Shown one piece after another: positions 27,765-37,575 of a stretch of DNA of 43,431 nucleotides. Origin of the DNA: Tannerellaceae bacterium (lineage in GTDB: Bacteria; Bacteroidota; Bacteroidia; Bacteroidales; Tannerellaceae); assembly GCA_031259845.1 (NCBI GenBank), contig JAIRKZ010000098.1:1-43431 (forward strand). Direction: 5' to 3'. The position numbers and the translations under genes were made by a program. Under the pieces are notes generated by a model. It was given only the letters and a program-made list of their open reading frames with translations. It was not told the DNA's origin and searched no databases. Every line of letters starts with the position of its first letter. The stretch's first letter is position 1.

Positions 27765-27830
27765 ATGAAAAACAAAGATCCTACCGGCAACATGCCAAAA
27801 CAGATGCAAGAAATATTATTATATTACTAA
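27765..27830 (+). CDS. Possible 21-residue leader peptide
   Basis: An ATG at 27765 opens a 21-codon frame ending with TAA at 27830, 14 bases before the susC ATG. A purine-rich AAAGAGAGAG precedes it. The peptide (MKNKDPTGNMPKQMQEILLY plus Y) has no recognisable domain. It lies within the predicted susC leader, so it may be a leader ORF or a chance frame; no family or function can be proposed. Confidence 0.3.
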   Translation: MKNKDPTGNMPKQMQEILLYY

Positions 27831-27844
27831 TAAATCCACTATAT

Positions 27845-30800
27845 ATGAGAAATTTATTTTTTAAAATTGTATTGATCACAGGTTTGTTCTATGTATCTGC
27901 CGCTTACGCTGAGAGTTACATGGAAGTGGCCAGATTAAGTTTAGACCTGAAAAACAGTACTATCGAAGACGCTTTTAAAGCAATTGAGAAACAAACGGAG
28001 TTTTCTTTCTTTTATGATGAAAACGAATTAGACTCCGGTAAAAGAATCGACCTGAAAGTTACGAATGAGAAAATTACGTCTGTGTTAGACAAAATACTAG
28101 ACAAAGAACTGATTTCGTATAAAATTACCGACCGGCACATCGTTCTCTATAAAAGCCGGACGGTGAACAGGCAAACAGCCGCCGGCATCCAGCAGCAACA
28201 AATTACCGTAAAAGGGACGGTGAAAGATGCTTACGGCGAAGCGCTCCCGGGCGTAAGTATCGCCATCAAGGGAAGCGCCTACGGCGTGATAACCGATATT
28301 GACGGCAATTATTCCATCGACGTGCCCGGCAGAGACGCCGTGCTGGTATTTTCGTTCGTAGGGTTTGCCACGCAGGAACTCCCGGTAGGCAACCGCACGG
28401 TTATTGACGTTACGCTGGCCGAAGACGTACAACTGATAAGCGAAGTAGTCGTGGTAGGTTACGGTACGCTCGAACGGAAGCAGTTAACCAACTCCGTTAC
28501 TTCCGTGTCGGCGCGGGAATTGTCGGCAGGCCTCGGCGGCGCAACGATTGCCAACTCCCTGAGCGGGAAGGTGAGCGGCCTGGTGATGCAGGAAACGCCC
28601 AGCCCGAACTCGGACCTGACGCTTCAATTGCGCGGTATGGCTTCCATTAACGCTGCCAGCGGGCCGCTGGTGGTGATAGACGGTATGCCCGGCGGCGACA
28701 TCCGGTCGGTGGTGCAGGAAGACATCCAGTCTATCGACATCCTGAAAGACGCCTCGGCGGGCGCTATTTACGGGTCGCGCGCTACCGGCGGCGTAATCCT
28801 GATTACCACCAAACAGGCGAAGGAAGGGAAAATGAAACTTACCTACACCGGCGAAGTGATCTTCAAAAACACATTTGCCAAACCCCGCGTGATGAACACG
28901 CAAGAATATTTGCAATACAAAGGATCCGGCAATAACTACGGCGGCGATTACGACTGGTACGAGGCTTCTTTGTCCGACAATCCTACGTCGCAACGCCATG
29001 TGATTAACCTCAACGGCGGTTCGCGCGATGCAAGGATTTTCTCTACCGTTATGTTTGAAGACAATCGCGGAACCATGCTCGGCGACAACCGTAAAGACCT
29101 CAGCGGACGCATCAACGGCGCGTTTAAACTGCTCGACGGCTGGCTCGACGTGAATACGCACGTTACGTACCGGCAGGCAAACCGCAATAAGGCTACCGCC
29201 GGAACGCCTTGGTTCAACAACCCCACCCAGTCGCCCTACGATGGATATCCTTCCGTAAGTTGGCCGGAAACGGTGAGTATGGTGGCTGCACGAAATTCGC
29301 TGGATGACGCGAGAAATAAAACCGACAAGGTGCTGGAAAAATGGCTTCGCCCGGATGTGGAAGTGAAGCTCAACATCCTTCCCGTTCAGGGACTTTCATA
29401 CAGCCAGACATTCGGCTATGAAAACCGGCAATCGGAGCATAATCTCTACGAACCTTCCACTTTGCAGCGGGGCGAAAGGGTAAACCGCTCGGGGCTGGGA
29501 ACAGCGCAGATTGAATTTGACAAAACCGACCAGGTAAACTCCGAAGGGTATTTCTCTTATATCCGGGAGATAGGCCGGGATCACAGTATCAACGCTACGG
29601 CTGGGTTCAGCTATTTTGAGAAAAACAGGGAGAAGCATTTAATGAAAAACTACGGTTTTGACTTCGACGCCGTAGGCGTATGGAATATGGGCAGCGGTTC
29701 GTACCTCAACAATCCCAATATCTCGGATCCGAAACCCGAAATGTATTCCCAAAAAGCAATCACTGAACGGCTGTTCGCCCTCTTCGGACGCGTTAACTAT
29801 TCGTTCCGGGACAAATACATCGCAACGGCCACGCTCCGGCGCGAAGGCTCGTCCAAATTTGCCGAAAACAAACGCTGGGGTACTTTCTATGGTCTGTCTG
29901 CCGCATGGCGTTTGTCCGAAGAAAGTTTCCTGAAAGACGTGGAACCGGTTAACGATCTGAAGCTGCGCTTCTCTTACGGCGTTACCGGCAACGAGGGAAC
30001 GATGTATACAGACGACGATCACAAATTTCCTATATCTTACGGCGCCGTTTCCTATAAACCTTCATCAAACAAAACCATGTTGCCCGACGGCACGTGGGTA
30101 AGTTCTTACGGAACCTCGCGCGACATCAACCCCAATCTCGGATGGGAAGAGAAACGCGAATGGAACATCGGTCTGGACTACGAACTGCTCGACCGCCGCA
30201 TCTTCGGTAAGTTTGATTTCTACCGCCGGGATGTGAACGGGTTGATCTTCGAAACGCATAACTCGAAAGGACAGCACGGCGTATGGTACGAAAATATCGG
30301 GGCGCTTGAAAATTCCGGATGGGAGTTTGAGATCGGCGGCGTGATTGTAAACAACAAAGACTGGCGATACACCACCAAGATGAATATCAGCCACAACAAT
30401 ACCAAAGTGGGCGTTATGGACGGCACATCCAACAAGGTGTATGGAGGTTATGTAGGCCGGGCCGGCGATATTCACCTTCTGGAAGAAGGCGCACCGGTCG
30501 GAGCTTTCCTGCTATACAAATATGCAGGACTGGAGAATGGTAATTTCACCGCTTATCTGCCCGACGGAACCTTAAAAGTGCTTGACGGGGATATCGACAA
30601 CAGCGAAAAACAATATATAGGCAACTATGTGCCCAAGGCTGTAATCGGCTGGAGCCATGATCTGGAATACAAAAACTGGTACCTGCAAGCGCAGATCAAC
30701 AGCGCTGTCGGCTTCGATGTGTACAATGCCTTCGAGCATACAAACGGTCTGGTGGCAGGTTCGGCAGGGAGTAGCCAGAATATGCTGCTTGTAGCCTATA

Positions 30801-31093
30801 CCAAGAACGCTCATATCACGGGGCCGGCACAGACAACCGATTATTTTCTTGAGGACGGTACCTACGTGAAGATACAGAACATCTCGCTTGGCTATAATCT
30901 GAATCTGAAAAAATATTCTCCGCTGTTCGACGCGGCAAAAATATATTTGTCGGTCAACAATGCGCTGCGCCTGACGAAATACAGCGGTTCCAGTCCCGAA
31001 ATCGACTTTACCGGCTGGGAAGGCGGCATCGACCGGGGAGATAGTTATCCGCAAACGCGCACATTTGCATTAGGAGTTCAGTTAACGTTTTAA
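27845..31093 (+). CDS. SusC-like TonB-dependent transducer with STN domain
   Basis: An outer-membrane TonB-dependent transporter that imports oligosaccharides together with SusD. The 1082-residue protein has a signal peptide (ends near AYAES), an STN signalling domain (about 30-104, LSLDLKNSTIEDAFKAIEKQ), and a carboxypeptidase-regulatory-like domain (about 120-195, VKGTVKDAYGEALPGVSIA). A plug domain starts near residue 200 (VVVVGYGTLERKQLTNSV) and the beta barrel ends in ALGVQLTF, a typical aromatic C-terminus. The STN domain is the part that contacts FecR proteins in the periplasm, consistent with the sigma/FecR pair encoded upstream. It is followed 13 bases later by susD. Confidence 0.97.
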   Translation: MRNLFFKIVLITGLFYVSAAYAESYMEVARLSLDLKNSTIEDAFKAIEKQTEFSFFYDENELDSGKRIDLKVTNEKITSVLDKILDKELISYKITDRHIVLYKSRTVNRQTAAGIQQQQITVKGTVKDAYGEALPGVSIAIKGSAYGVITDIDGNYSIDVPGRDAVLVFSFVGFATQELPVGNRTVIDVTLAEDVQLISEVVVVGYGTLERKQLTNSVTSVSARELSAGLGGATIANSLSGKVSGLVMQETPSPNSDLTLQLRGMASINAASGPLVVIDGMPGGDIRSVVQEDIQSIDILKDASAGAIYGSRATGGVILITTKQAKEGKMKLTYTGEVIFKNTFAKPRVMNTQEYLQYKGSGNNYGGDYDWYEASLSDNPTSQRHVINLNGGSRDARIFSTVMFEDNRGTMLGDNRKDLSGRINGAFKLLDGWLDVNTHVTYRQANRNKATAGTPWFNNPTQSPYDGYPSVSWPETVSMVAARNSLDDARNKTDKVLEKWLRPDVEVKLNILPVQGLSYSQTFGYENRQSEHNLYEPSTLQRGERVNRSGLGTAQIEFDKTDQVNSEGYFSYIREIGRDHSINATAGFSYFEKNREKHLMKNYGFDFDAVGVWNMGSGSYLNNPNISDPKPEMYSQKAITERLFALFGRVNYSFRDKYIATATLRREGSSKFAENKRWGTFYGLSAAWRLSEESFLKDVEPVNDLKLRFSYGVTGNEGTMYTDDDHKFPISYGAVSYKPSSNKTMLPDGTWVSSYGTSRDINPNLGWEEKREWNIGLDYELLDRRIFGKFDFYRRDVNGLIFETHNSKGQHGVWYENIGALENSGWEFEIGGVIVNNKDWRYTTKMNISHNNTKVGVMDGTSNKVYGGYVGRAGDIHLLEEGAPVGAFLLYKYAGLENGNFTAYLPDGTLKVLDGDIDNSEKQYIGNYVPKAVIGWSHDLEYKNWYLQAQINSAVGFDVYNAFEHTNGLVAGSAGSSQNMLLVAYTKNAHITGPAQTTDYFLEDGTYVKIQNISLGYNLNLKKYSPLFDAAKIYLSVNNALRLTKYSGSSPEIDFTGWEGGIDRGDSYPQTRTFALGVQLTF

Positions 31094-31106
31094 AGTAGGA
31101 TAAATT

Positions 31107-32867
31107 ATGAAAAGTATAAAATTATTGAAAATATTACCGGTTGCCGCCGCATTATTCCTGTTTGGGCAGTGCAGCGTAGAACCGACTTATTTCACGGAAA
31201 TAACCGACGAAGTATATCTTTCTTCGGGAGGCACGGCGCAGGCTGGCGTTTGGCAGATCATGGCTATACCGTTTGAACAATTGAGGAGTCGGGGTGGGGA
31301 TATCCCCCGGAATACCATTCATGCGTGCAATACCTTATCTGCCGACGAGATATTGATGCCTAACCGCAACGGCGACTGGTATGACGACGGATTCTACATG
31401 AATCACCGGCATCATAAATGGGGCCCGTCAACCGACGGTTACTGGGTGTATGCTTATGATCGCGTGATGCAGGACATTGTGACATTTTGGGATACGTACA
31501 GAAGGCTTGATGAGATCGACTTCGACGCCATCGAGTTTGAACCGGGCGCTAAAGAATGGATGTTTGCACAGATAAAAACAATGATCGCCTACTACTATTT
31601 AGTCGGCCTCGACCACTTCGGCGGCATGCCGCTTTACAGGAATGTGCAGGAAGGAACGTCCACTGAAACCGTAGGACGTTCGACCGATGTGGAGACCTTT
31701 GAGTTTATAGAGCAAACCCTGAAAGAAGTGATTCCCGTATTAAACAAAAACACGGAACCTTTCAACGGATACTTTACGCAGGGCGCTGCCGCCGCTGTAC
31801 TGGCCCGCCTCTATTTCAACGCCCGCCCGTATATACGGCAGGATCGCGACGACGACTGCGAAAAGATTTGCAACGACATCAAGAATGGCGTTTACGGCAA
31901 CTATTCGCTCGAATCCGACTACCGCAAAGCGTTCGGCTGGGACAATGAAAAAAGTCCCGAATTTATCTTCGGCATCACCAGCGTAAAGAGTTTCCGCGAG
32001 GTTTCCGCAGGTATACCGCACTACGGAACGCATTACAATACGATGGTCTATCTCGACAATAAGGAAGCGCTCTCGTGGAACGGCATCTGCCTTACGCCCT
32101 CGCAGGATATGTACGGCAAGCACTATCGCTACGAAACAGGTAACCTGGGCGGACCGTTCAAGCTGGGCAGTCCGTACGATAAGTTTGAAGACAGCGATAT
32201 TCGCAAGCAGAATTATTTATACTACGGCGGCGGCCGGTACGAAGGCATGTTCCTTGCCGGCAAGCTCGTCAACCCACTGACCGGGGGAGCCTGTACGGCC
32301 GACGGCACCCGCGAGTATCCAATGGGCGACACCATCCCGATGGTAGATATTGTCGCTCAAATCTCTCCCTTCAAGGATTATCCGGCAGGACGCAAGGAAG
32401 GAGCTATGTATGCAGAGGAAAATTCGGGTGTACGTTTGATAAAGTTTCAGCCTATCCCCAACGAAGCCGACAATTCAATCCGCTTCAATCCCGACGTTCC
32501 GCTTATCCGTTACGCAGAGATTGAGTTCATGCTGGCGGAAATCGCTTACAACAGAGGCGATTTGGGAACGGCAGCCACTATCCTTAACGGCGTCCGCTCA
32601 CGGTATTTTCCCGACGGCGACCCGAATCCTGTAACGGCAGGCAATCTCGATAAATACCGCTTAGCCGACGAATGGCTGGTAGAGTTCCTCGGCGAAGGGC
32701 GCCGCCGTACCGACCTGGTGCGTTGGGGCATGTTTACCACCGAGGCATGGTGGGATCATCCTGCCGACGGACCGGGACAGGAGTTCCGCAACCGGTTCCC
32801 GATTTCCGAAAGCGCGATAAACGCAGGACAAGGGAAAATCCAGCAGAATCCGGGCTATGGTAATTGA
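31107..32867 (+). CDS. SusD-like glycan-binding lipoprotein
   Basis: A surface lipoprotein that binds glycan and caps the SusC channel. The 586-residue protein starts with a lipoprotein signal (LFLFGQC, lipid-modified Cys at 22) and contains SusD/RagB features: the helical region KEWMFAQIKTMIAYYYLVGLDHFGGMPL and the C-terminal RYAEIEFMLAEIAYNRGDLGTAATILNGVRSR. EFLGEGRRRTDLVRWG, highly typical of the family, follows. It is paired with susC and followed 15 bases after the stop by a strong hairpin, so the susCD transcript may be enriched relative to downstream genes. The ligand cannot be read from the sequence. Confidence 0.96.
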   Translation: MKSIKLLKILPVAAALFLFGQCSVEPTYFTEITDEVYLSSGGTAQAGVWQIMAIPFEQLRSRGGDIPRNTIHACNTLSADEILMPNRNGDWYDDGFYMNHRHHKWGPSTDGYWVYAYDRVMQDIVTFWDTYRRLDEIDFDAIEFEPGAKEWMFAQIKTMIAYYYLVGLDHFGGMPLYRNVQEGTSTETVGRSTDVETFEFIEQTLKEVIPVLNKNTEPFNGYFTQGAAAAVLARLYFNARPYIRQDRDDDCEKICNDIKNGVYGNYSLESDYRKAFGWDNEKSPEFIFGITSVKSFREVSAGIPHYGTHYNTMVYLDNKEALSWNGICLTPSQDMYGKHYRYETGNLGGPFKLGSPYDKFEDSDIRKQNYLYYGGGRYEGMFLAGKLVNPLTGGACTADGTREYPMGDTIPMVDIVAQISPFKDYPAGRKEGAMYAEENSGVRLIKFQPIPNEADNSIRFNPDVPLIRYAEIEFMLAEIAYNRGDLGTAATILNGVRSRYFPDGDPNPVTAGNLDKYRLADEWLVEFLGEGRRRTDLVRWGMFTTEAWWDHPADGPGQEFRNRFPISESAINAGQGKIQQNPGYGN

Positions 32868-32882
32868 TCTTTGATAATTGAA

Positions 32883-32911
32883 AAAGCCGCCGGAAAATAT
32901 CCGGCGGCTTT
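32883..32911. terminator. Strong hairpin after susD
   Basis: Perfect 11-base arms (32883-32893 and 32901-32911) with a GCCGCCGG core surround a 7-base loop. The 3' side ends in only three T residues on the plus strand, so it may act as a partial terminator or as an mRNA 3'-end stabiliser rather than a full stop. It sits 15 bases after susD, ahead of the second enzyme set. Confidence 0.75.
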
Positions 32912-32921
32912 ACATATTCCA

Positions 32922-33078
32922 CAAGTCTGCCAACAAAAGAAATGAGGCTTGCAACTTTGGCGGCAAGTCTGCCAACAAAAGAAATGAGGCTTGCAACTTT
33001 GGCGGCAAAGCTGCCGACAAAAGAAATGAGGCTTGCAACTTTGGCGGCAAAGCTGCCGACAAAAGAAATGAGGCTTGC
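32922..33078. repeat. 42-base tandem repeat, three full units plus a partial one
   Basis: Units start at 32922, 32964 and 33006, each 42 bases, with a 31-base partial unit at 33048-33078. Units 1 and 2 are identical; units 3 and 4 differ from them at three positions in the first 13 bases. Each unit contains the shared AAAAGAAATGAGGCTTGCAA core. Units 3 and 4 can form small hairpins (for example CGGCA at 33003-33007 with TGCCG at 33012-33016). Because 42 is a multiple of three, the array is open in several frames on both strands, but no frame has coding support. It lies between the post-susD hairpin and the next gene. Confidence 0.9.
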
Positions 33079-33137
33079 CGCGTAAAGTATAACAGGCCGG
33101 CACATTAATAGAAACAAAAGAATTAGATTGCCATATC

Positions 33138-35093
33138 ATGGATAAAATGAATAAACACATAAAATACCTTCTGCTCTTTTCAATTATCTGTCTTCCCTCC
33201 TGCCGGGAACATGACGGGACAGACGTCGCTTCGGCCCGGCGAAAATATGACGAAATGCAGCGCTCCGTTGCCCGGGGCTGGAATACCTGGGATACGCGTT
33301 CGGTGTTGCGCCATGTATTGCTGCCATACGGCGTGGCGATTGATATAAATGTAGCTTCTTCCGACGGCAAAAGGGCCGACCGGTTTTTTATCGGCGACAG
33401 GGAAGAGGGAGCCGCGCAGATGAGGCCCGGCGCCCATTCGTACGACGGATATTATACGGATATCACAGCCTCGTGGAACGGCCTCCTGTTGAGGGTGGAA
33501 AGCGCTGCCGACAGCCTGTCGAACACCCTTATGATAACCCCGCAGGAAGGAAGCGCGAAAGGCGGTAAGATTATCGTCTCCGTCAGGAACCTGTGGCAAA
33601 GGGCAAACCGGATATCCGCGGACGGCAATCGCTTTTCGATAAAAACAATTGCCGGCAACCTGACGCTCGACGGGGAGGTATCAGGCAGGTATATCGAAAA
33701 TAAAGAAGAAGAAATTATCCTGTCGGCCGACGAACCCGTGGTGATTTGCTGCGGCGATAAACGCGACGCCGGGCAGGCGCGCCAATACATAGACGAACAT
33801 TACCGTAACTTTGTTTCGGCAAACAAGGCCAAATATGGAGATTGTTACGAAGAATACAATGCCATGCAAAACGTGCTGGCATGGGATAATATATACGACC
33901 CCACGATTAATAAGGTTATTACGCCGGTATCAAGGATATGGAACGTGGGATGGAGCAACAGCCCCAATCTGGGCGGATTTGTCCTTTTCTGCTGGGACAC
34001 CTGGTTTGCTTCCATGATGCTGTCGGTAGACAGTAAGGAACTGGCATACGCCAATGCGGTGGAAATCACAAGGGGCCTTACGGAACAGGGCTTTGTGCCC
34101 AATTTCTATACGGAAAGCAATTATAAATCGCGCGACCGCTCGCAACCTCCGGTCGGTACGCTTGCCGTCTGGAACATTTACCGGAAATACAAAGAGAAAT
34201 GGTTGCTGGAGTTGCTGTATGATGATTTACTGAAATGGAACAGATGGTGGGACGGCAACCGGAAAACCGGCGGACTGCTATGCTGGGGCAGCGCTCCTTT
34301 TGAGCCGGTTACCTACCGCTACTGGGAACTGGTAGGGGTAAACGAAACGTATGGGGGAGCGTTGGAATCGGGCCTCGACAACTCGCACATGTACGACGAT
34401 ATCCCCTTCGATAAGGAAAAACACCAGCAACGCCTCAACGATGTAGGGCTGAACAGCCTCTATATCATGGATTGCAACCTGCTGGCACGCATAGCGGACG
34501 AACTGGGCAAAAAGGACGATGCGAAAGAACTGCGCCGCAGAAGCCGGGCCTATTCGGAAGCGCTGGCCGGCCTGTGGGATGAAAGCGAATCTTTTTATTA
34601 TAATTTCAGAACAGATACGAAAGAGTTTAACCGCCGGACATCGCCCACCAATTTCTATCCCTTGCTGGCGGAAACGCCCGACGACAGGCAAGCCGTAGAA
34701 ATGATTCAAAAACACTTGTTAAACCCGGAAGAATTTTGGGGAGACTGGGTGATACCCGCCACCCCGCGCAACGATCCGGCCTTTAAAGACAACACCTACT
34801 GGAGGGGACGCATCTGGGCGCCGCTCAACTTTTTAGTATACATGGGACTACGGAATTACAACACGCCCGAAATCAATGACGCACGCCGCCAATTCGCCGC
34901 TAAATCAAAAGAATTACTGCTCAAATCATGGCTGTCCGACGGGTATGTTTTTGAAAATTATAACGCAACCACCGGACAGGGAGACGATGTGACAAACAGC
35001 GATAAATTCTATCACTGGGGAGCTTTACTGGGATACATCAGCTTAATCGAACAGGGATTTTATTACAACGAAACATCAGGAATCTATGAATAA
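33138..35093 (+). CDS. GH63/trehalase-like six-hairpin glycoside hydrolase, lipoprotein
   Basis: A 651-residue exported protein with a lipoprotein signal (IICLPSC, Cys22). The region to about 240 is beta-rich. The rest has the (alpha/alpha)6 pattern: VLFCWDTWFASMML, EQGFVPNFYTESNY, DNSHMYDD and DNTYWRGRIWAPLNFLVYMGLR, with TSPTNFYPLLAETP. This set resembles GH63 and MGH1-like glycosidases, which act on alpha-linked glucose, mannose or similar residues. The exact substrate is not clear. It begins 59 bases after the 42-base repeat block and overlaps the next gene by 8 bases, so it heads the second enzyme set. Confidence 0.82.
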   Translation: MDKMNKHIKYLLLFSIICLPSCREHDGTDVASARRKYDEMQRSVARGWNTWDTRSVLRHVLLPYGVAIDINVASSDGKRADRFFIGDREEGAAQMRPGAHSYDGYYTDITASWNGLLLRVESAADSLSNTLMITPQEGSAKGGKIIVSVRNLWQRANRISADGNRFSIKTIAGNLTLDGEVSGRYIENKEEEIILSADEPVVICCGDKRDAGQARQYIDEHYRNFVSANKAKYGDCYEEYNAMQNVLAWDNIYDPTINKVITPVSRIWNVGWSNSPNLGGFVLFCWDTWFASMMLSVDSKELAYANAVEITRGLTEQGFVPNFYTESNYKSRDRSQPPVGTLAVWNIYRKYKEKWLLELLYDDLLKWNRWWDGNRKTGGLLCWGSAPFEPVTYRYWELVGVNETYGGALESGLDNSHMYDDIPFDKEKHQQRLNDVGLNSLYIMDCNLLARIADELGKKDDAKELRRRSRAYSEALAGLWDESESFYYNFRTDTKEFNRRTSPTNFYPLLAETPDDRQAVEMIQKHLLNPEEFWGDWVIPATPRNDPAFKDNTYWRGRIWAPLNFLVYMGLRNYNTPEINDARRQFAAKSKELLLKSWLSDGYVFENYNATTGQGDDVTNSDKFYHWGALLGYISLIEQGFYYNETSGIYE

Positions 35094-37575
35094 TTATGCA
35101 GGGCTTTATAAAATAACCGTTTTACTCGTTTTGTTTTTTCTTCCGGGCAGACTGTCTGCACAAGGGGATTCGCCGGAAACATTACTCACGTTGGCCAATA
35201 AGTTTCCGGCGCCCGGCGCAGCCTGCCATCCCCATGTATGGTGGCATTGGTTAGGCAGTAATTTCAGCAAGGAAGGGATAACAAAAGACCTGGAAGCTAT
35301 GAAGGAATCAGGCATTGGCGGAGCAACGATTTTTAATATCGCTTCGTCTGTCCAGGAGTCTCATTTCCCGATGGAAAACAATCCGTGGCCGGAACAAACC
35401 TTCCGGAGCGAAGCCTGGTGGGAGGCGATGAAGCACACCATGAAAGAAGCCAAACGCCTCGGGCTTACAATCGGGCTTCATGGCACGCCCGGCTATTCAA
35501 CGACAGGCGGCCCGTGGATTACGGAAGAAAAGGCGATGAAAGCGCTCATTAGCAGCAAAACAATCGCAGAGGGCGGAAAGATGCTGGATATTACGCTGCC
35601 TGTGCCCGAATTGCCCGAATTTACTGGCTATGACTCAAGATATACGGAAAACTACAAACCGCATAAAGCATCCCGGTATTGGGATATCACCGTAATAGCC
35701 GTGCCGGACAAGCCGGACGTTTCGGTTGATGAGGTAATCGAAATTTCCCGCTATATGGATGCCGGGGGACGCCTGGAGTGGCAGACGCCGGAAGGGAAAT
35801 GGCTGATTTACCGCTACGGATACGCTCCTACCATGGGGCATCCGCACCCGCTCCCCGACGATATTATCGGCAAATCGCTGGAAGTAGATAAAATGAACCG
35901 CGAAGACAATGTCTATCATTGGCAGCAATTGCTGGAACCCTTGAAAGAACATATCGGGGAATACTTCGGCGATACATTTACCTATATATGGGTAGACAGT
36001 TATGAAGCCGGTTACCAGAACTGGACGCCGGAGTTCAGGGAAGCCTTTATCCGCATCAAAGGCTACGACCCCATGCCGTGGATAGCGCTATACCAATACA
36101 AAAACAACAAAGAGCTGGAGCATCGCTTCACCGCATGGGACAGCCCCAAATTTGAACGCGGCAATCCTGAATTTGACGTCTTTATTAAAGATTATGATGA
36201 TGTGGTGAACCGTTTGTATACCGATAATGGCTGGTATGTGGCAAAAGAGATGTTACACCAAAATAATCTTAAATTTTATTGGGAGCCTTACGGCGGGCCG
36301 TTCAGTAACTACGAAGGCGCCATGATTGCCGATATACCCGTGGGCGAATTTTGGTCGTCGGAAGAAATTGTCCATAAGAACCCGCATACATTAAAGGCGG
36401 CCGTAGAATTTAACAAGCGTATCGTGGCGGCGGAAGCCTTGACAGGCTCGCCCGTATTCAGCGGGTATACCGAAGACCCTGCTTTCCTGAAACACACCGT
36501 TGATGGCGGGTATGCGTGCGGATACAACCTGTATTTCCTGCATCACTGGGTACACCAGCCCTTCGACGACAGATACCAGCCCGGTATGGGGATGGGATGG
36601 TGGGGCACGCATTTCAGCCGCTTCCAAACCTGGTATAAACCCGCAAAAGCGTTTTTTACCTACCTGTCCCGTTGCCAGATGCTGCTACAGCAAGGCGATT
36701 ACATCCCTTCCGGCGAAGACTTCGCACACCGGCGCACGCCGGAGGCCGAAATATTCTTTGTGATTAATCCCAGCGACAGTCTGCGGGAAACCTGTTCGTT
36801 TCCCGTCACAGGCCGCCAACCCGAATTATGGGACGCCTACCGCGGGACAATACGGCAAACATCCCAGTGGAAACAGCAGGGTGATTCCACGCTGGTGGAA
36901 CTGAACCTCGGGAAAGACGAGTCGATGTTTGTCGTTTTCCCCTATACACGGGGGAAATATCCGCTGCTGCCCGAAAGCACGATATTGAACCAAACGTCTA
37001 TCCCTGTCAAAGGTTCGTGGAATATCTCTTTCCATCCTAAAACGGGCGAACCTTTCAAGCGCACGTTTTCATCCCTGGCAGACTGGAGCCGGCAGAAAGA
37101 TAAAGCCCTGGCCTATTTCTCGGGAACGGCGAAATACGAAAAGACAATCCATATAAGCGCCTCAGACTTGGGCGCGGACAAACGGGTATGCTTAGACCTC
37201 GGCGAGCTTCACGACATTGCCGAACTGGAAGTCAACGGCATAAATGCCGGCGTGCTATGGGCGCCCCCTTACCGGACGGATATTACGCCGTATCTGAAAG
37301 CCGGAGACAACAAGCTGGCAATCTATATAACGAACAACTGGGCGAACCGTCTGATTGGCGACGAACAATATCCGGCCGATTTTGAATGGGGGCAGGACAG
37401 GAGCGAAGAAGGACGCGCCATGAAAGCGTTTCCCGAATGGTTCCTGCAAAACAAACAACGCCCGTCTAAAGGACGCAAAACGTTTAATGTATGGTATTAT
37501 TATAAAAAGGACTCGCCCTTGTATCCGGCCGGATTACTCGGCCCTGTTCAATTGATAAACGAAACCGTCAAATGA
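35086..37575 (+). CDS. Compact GH106 alpha-L-rhamnosidase
   Basis: An 829-residue exported GH106 enzyme with a signal peptide ending at LSAQ. The family features are HVWWHWLGSNFSKEGITKDLEAMKESGIGG, GLHGTPGYSTTGGPW, and VAAEALTGSPVFSGYTEDPAFLK. A C-terminal jelly roll (CLDLGELHDIAELEVNG) ends in GLLGPVQLINETVK. Compared with the GH106 at 21094 it lacks about 130 residues between LLLQQGDY and the FVxNPSD segment, here replaced by a short RRTPEAEIFFVINPSDS stretch. The downstream gene has the same compact form and is closely similar, which points to tandem duplication. Its stop overlaps that gene by 4 bases (ATGA). Confidence 0.93.
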   Translation: MNNYAGLYKITVLLVLFFLPGRLSAQGDSPETLLTLANKFPAPGAACHPHVWWHWLGSNFSKEGITKDLEAMKESGIGGATIFNIASSVQESHFPMENNPWPEQTFRSEAWWEAMKHTMKEAKRLGLTIGLHGTPGYSTTGGPWITEEKAMKALISSKTIAEGGKMLDITLPVPELPEFTGYDSRYTENYKPHKASRYWDITVIAVPDKPDVSVDEVIEISRYMDAGGRLEWQTPEGKWLIYRYGYAPTMGHPHPLPDDIIGKSLEVDKMNREDNVYHWQQLLEPLKEHIGEYFGDTFTYIWVDSYEAGYQNWTPEFREAFIRIKGYDPMPWIALYQYKNNKELEHRFTAWDSPKFERGNPEFDVFIKDYDDVVNRLYTDNGWYVAKEMLHQNNLKFYWEPYGGPFSNYEGAMIADIPVGEFWSSEEIVHKNPHTLKAAVEFNKRIVAAEALTGSPVFSGYTEDPAFLKHTVDGGYACGYNLYFLHHWVHQPFDDRYQPGMGMGWWGTHFSRFQTWYKPAKAFFTYLSRCQMLLQQGDYIPSGEDFAHRRTPEAEIFFVINPSDSLRETCSFPVTGRQPELWDAYRGTIRQTSQWKQQGDSTLVELNLGKDESMFVVFPYTRGKYPLLPESTILNQTSIPVKGSWNISFHPKTGEPFKRTFSSLADWSRQKDKALAYFSGTAKYEKTIHISASDLGADKRVCLDLGELHDIAELEVNGINAGVLWAPPYRTDITPYLKAGDNKLAIYITNNWANRLIGDEQYPADFEWGQDRSEEGRAMKAFPEWFLQNKQRPSKGRKTFNVWYYYKKDSPLYPAGLLGPVQLINETVK

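Noticed and set aside
32922-33078. CRISPR array
   Set aside because: The units are joined head to tail with no unique spacers, and no cas genes are present.
32878-33108. Reading frame of 76 codons across the 42-base repeats, plus two overlapping minus-strand frames (32734-33117 and 32855-33370)
   Set aside because: The repeat unit is a multiple of three, so open frames arise in several phases. The plus frame begins at TTG inside the post-susD context and reads through a hairpin, and the minus frames run into susD or the next gene. No phase shows better coding character.
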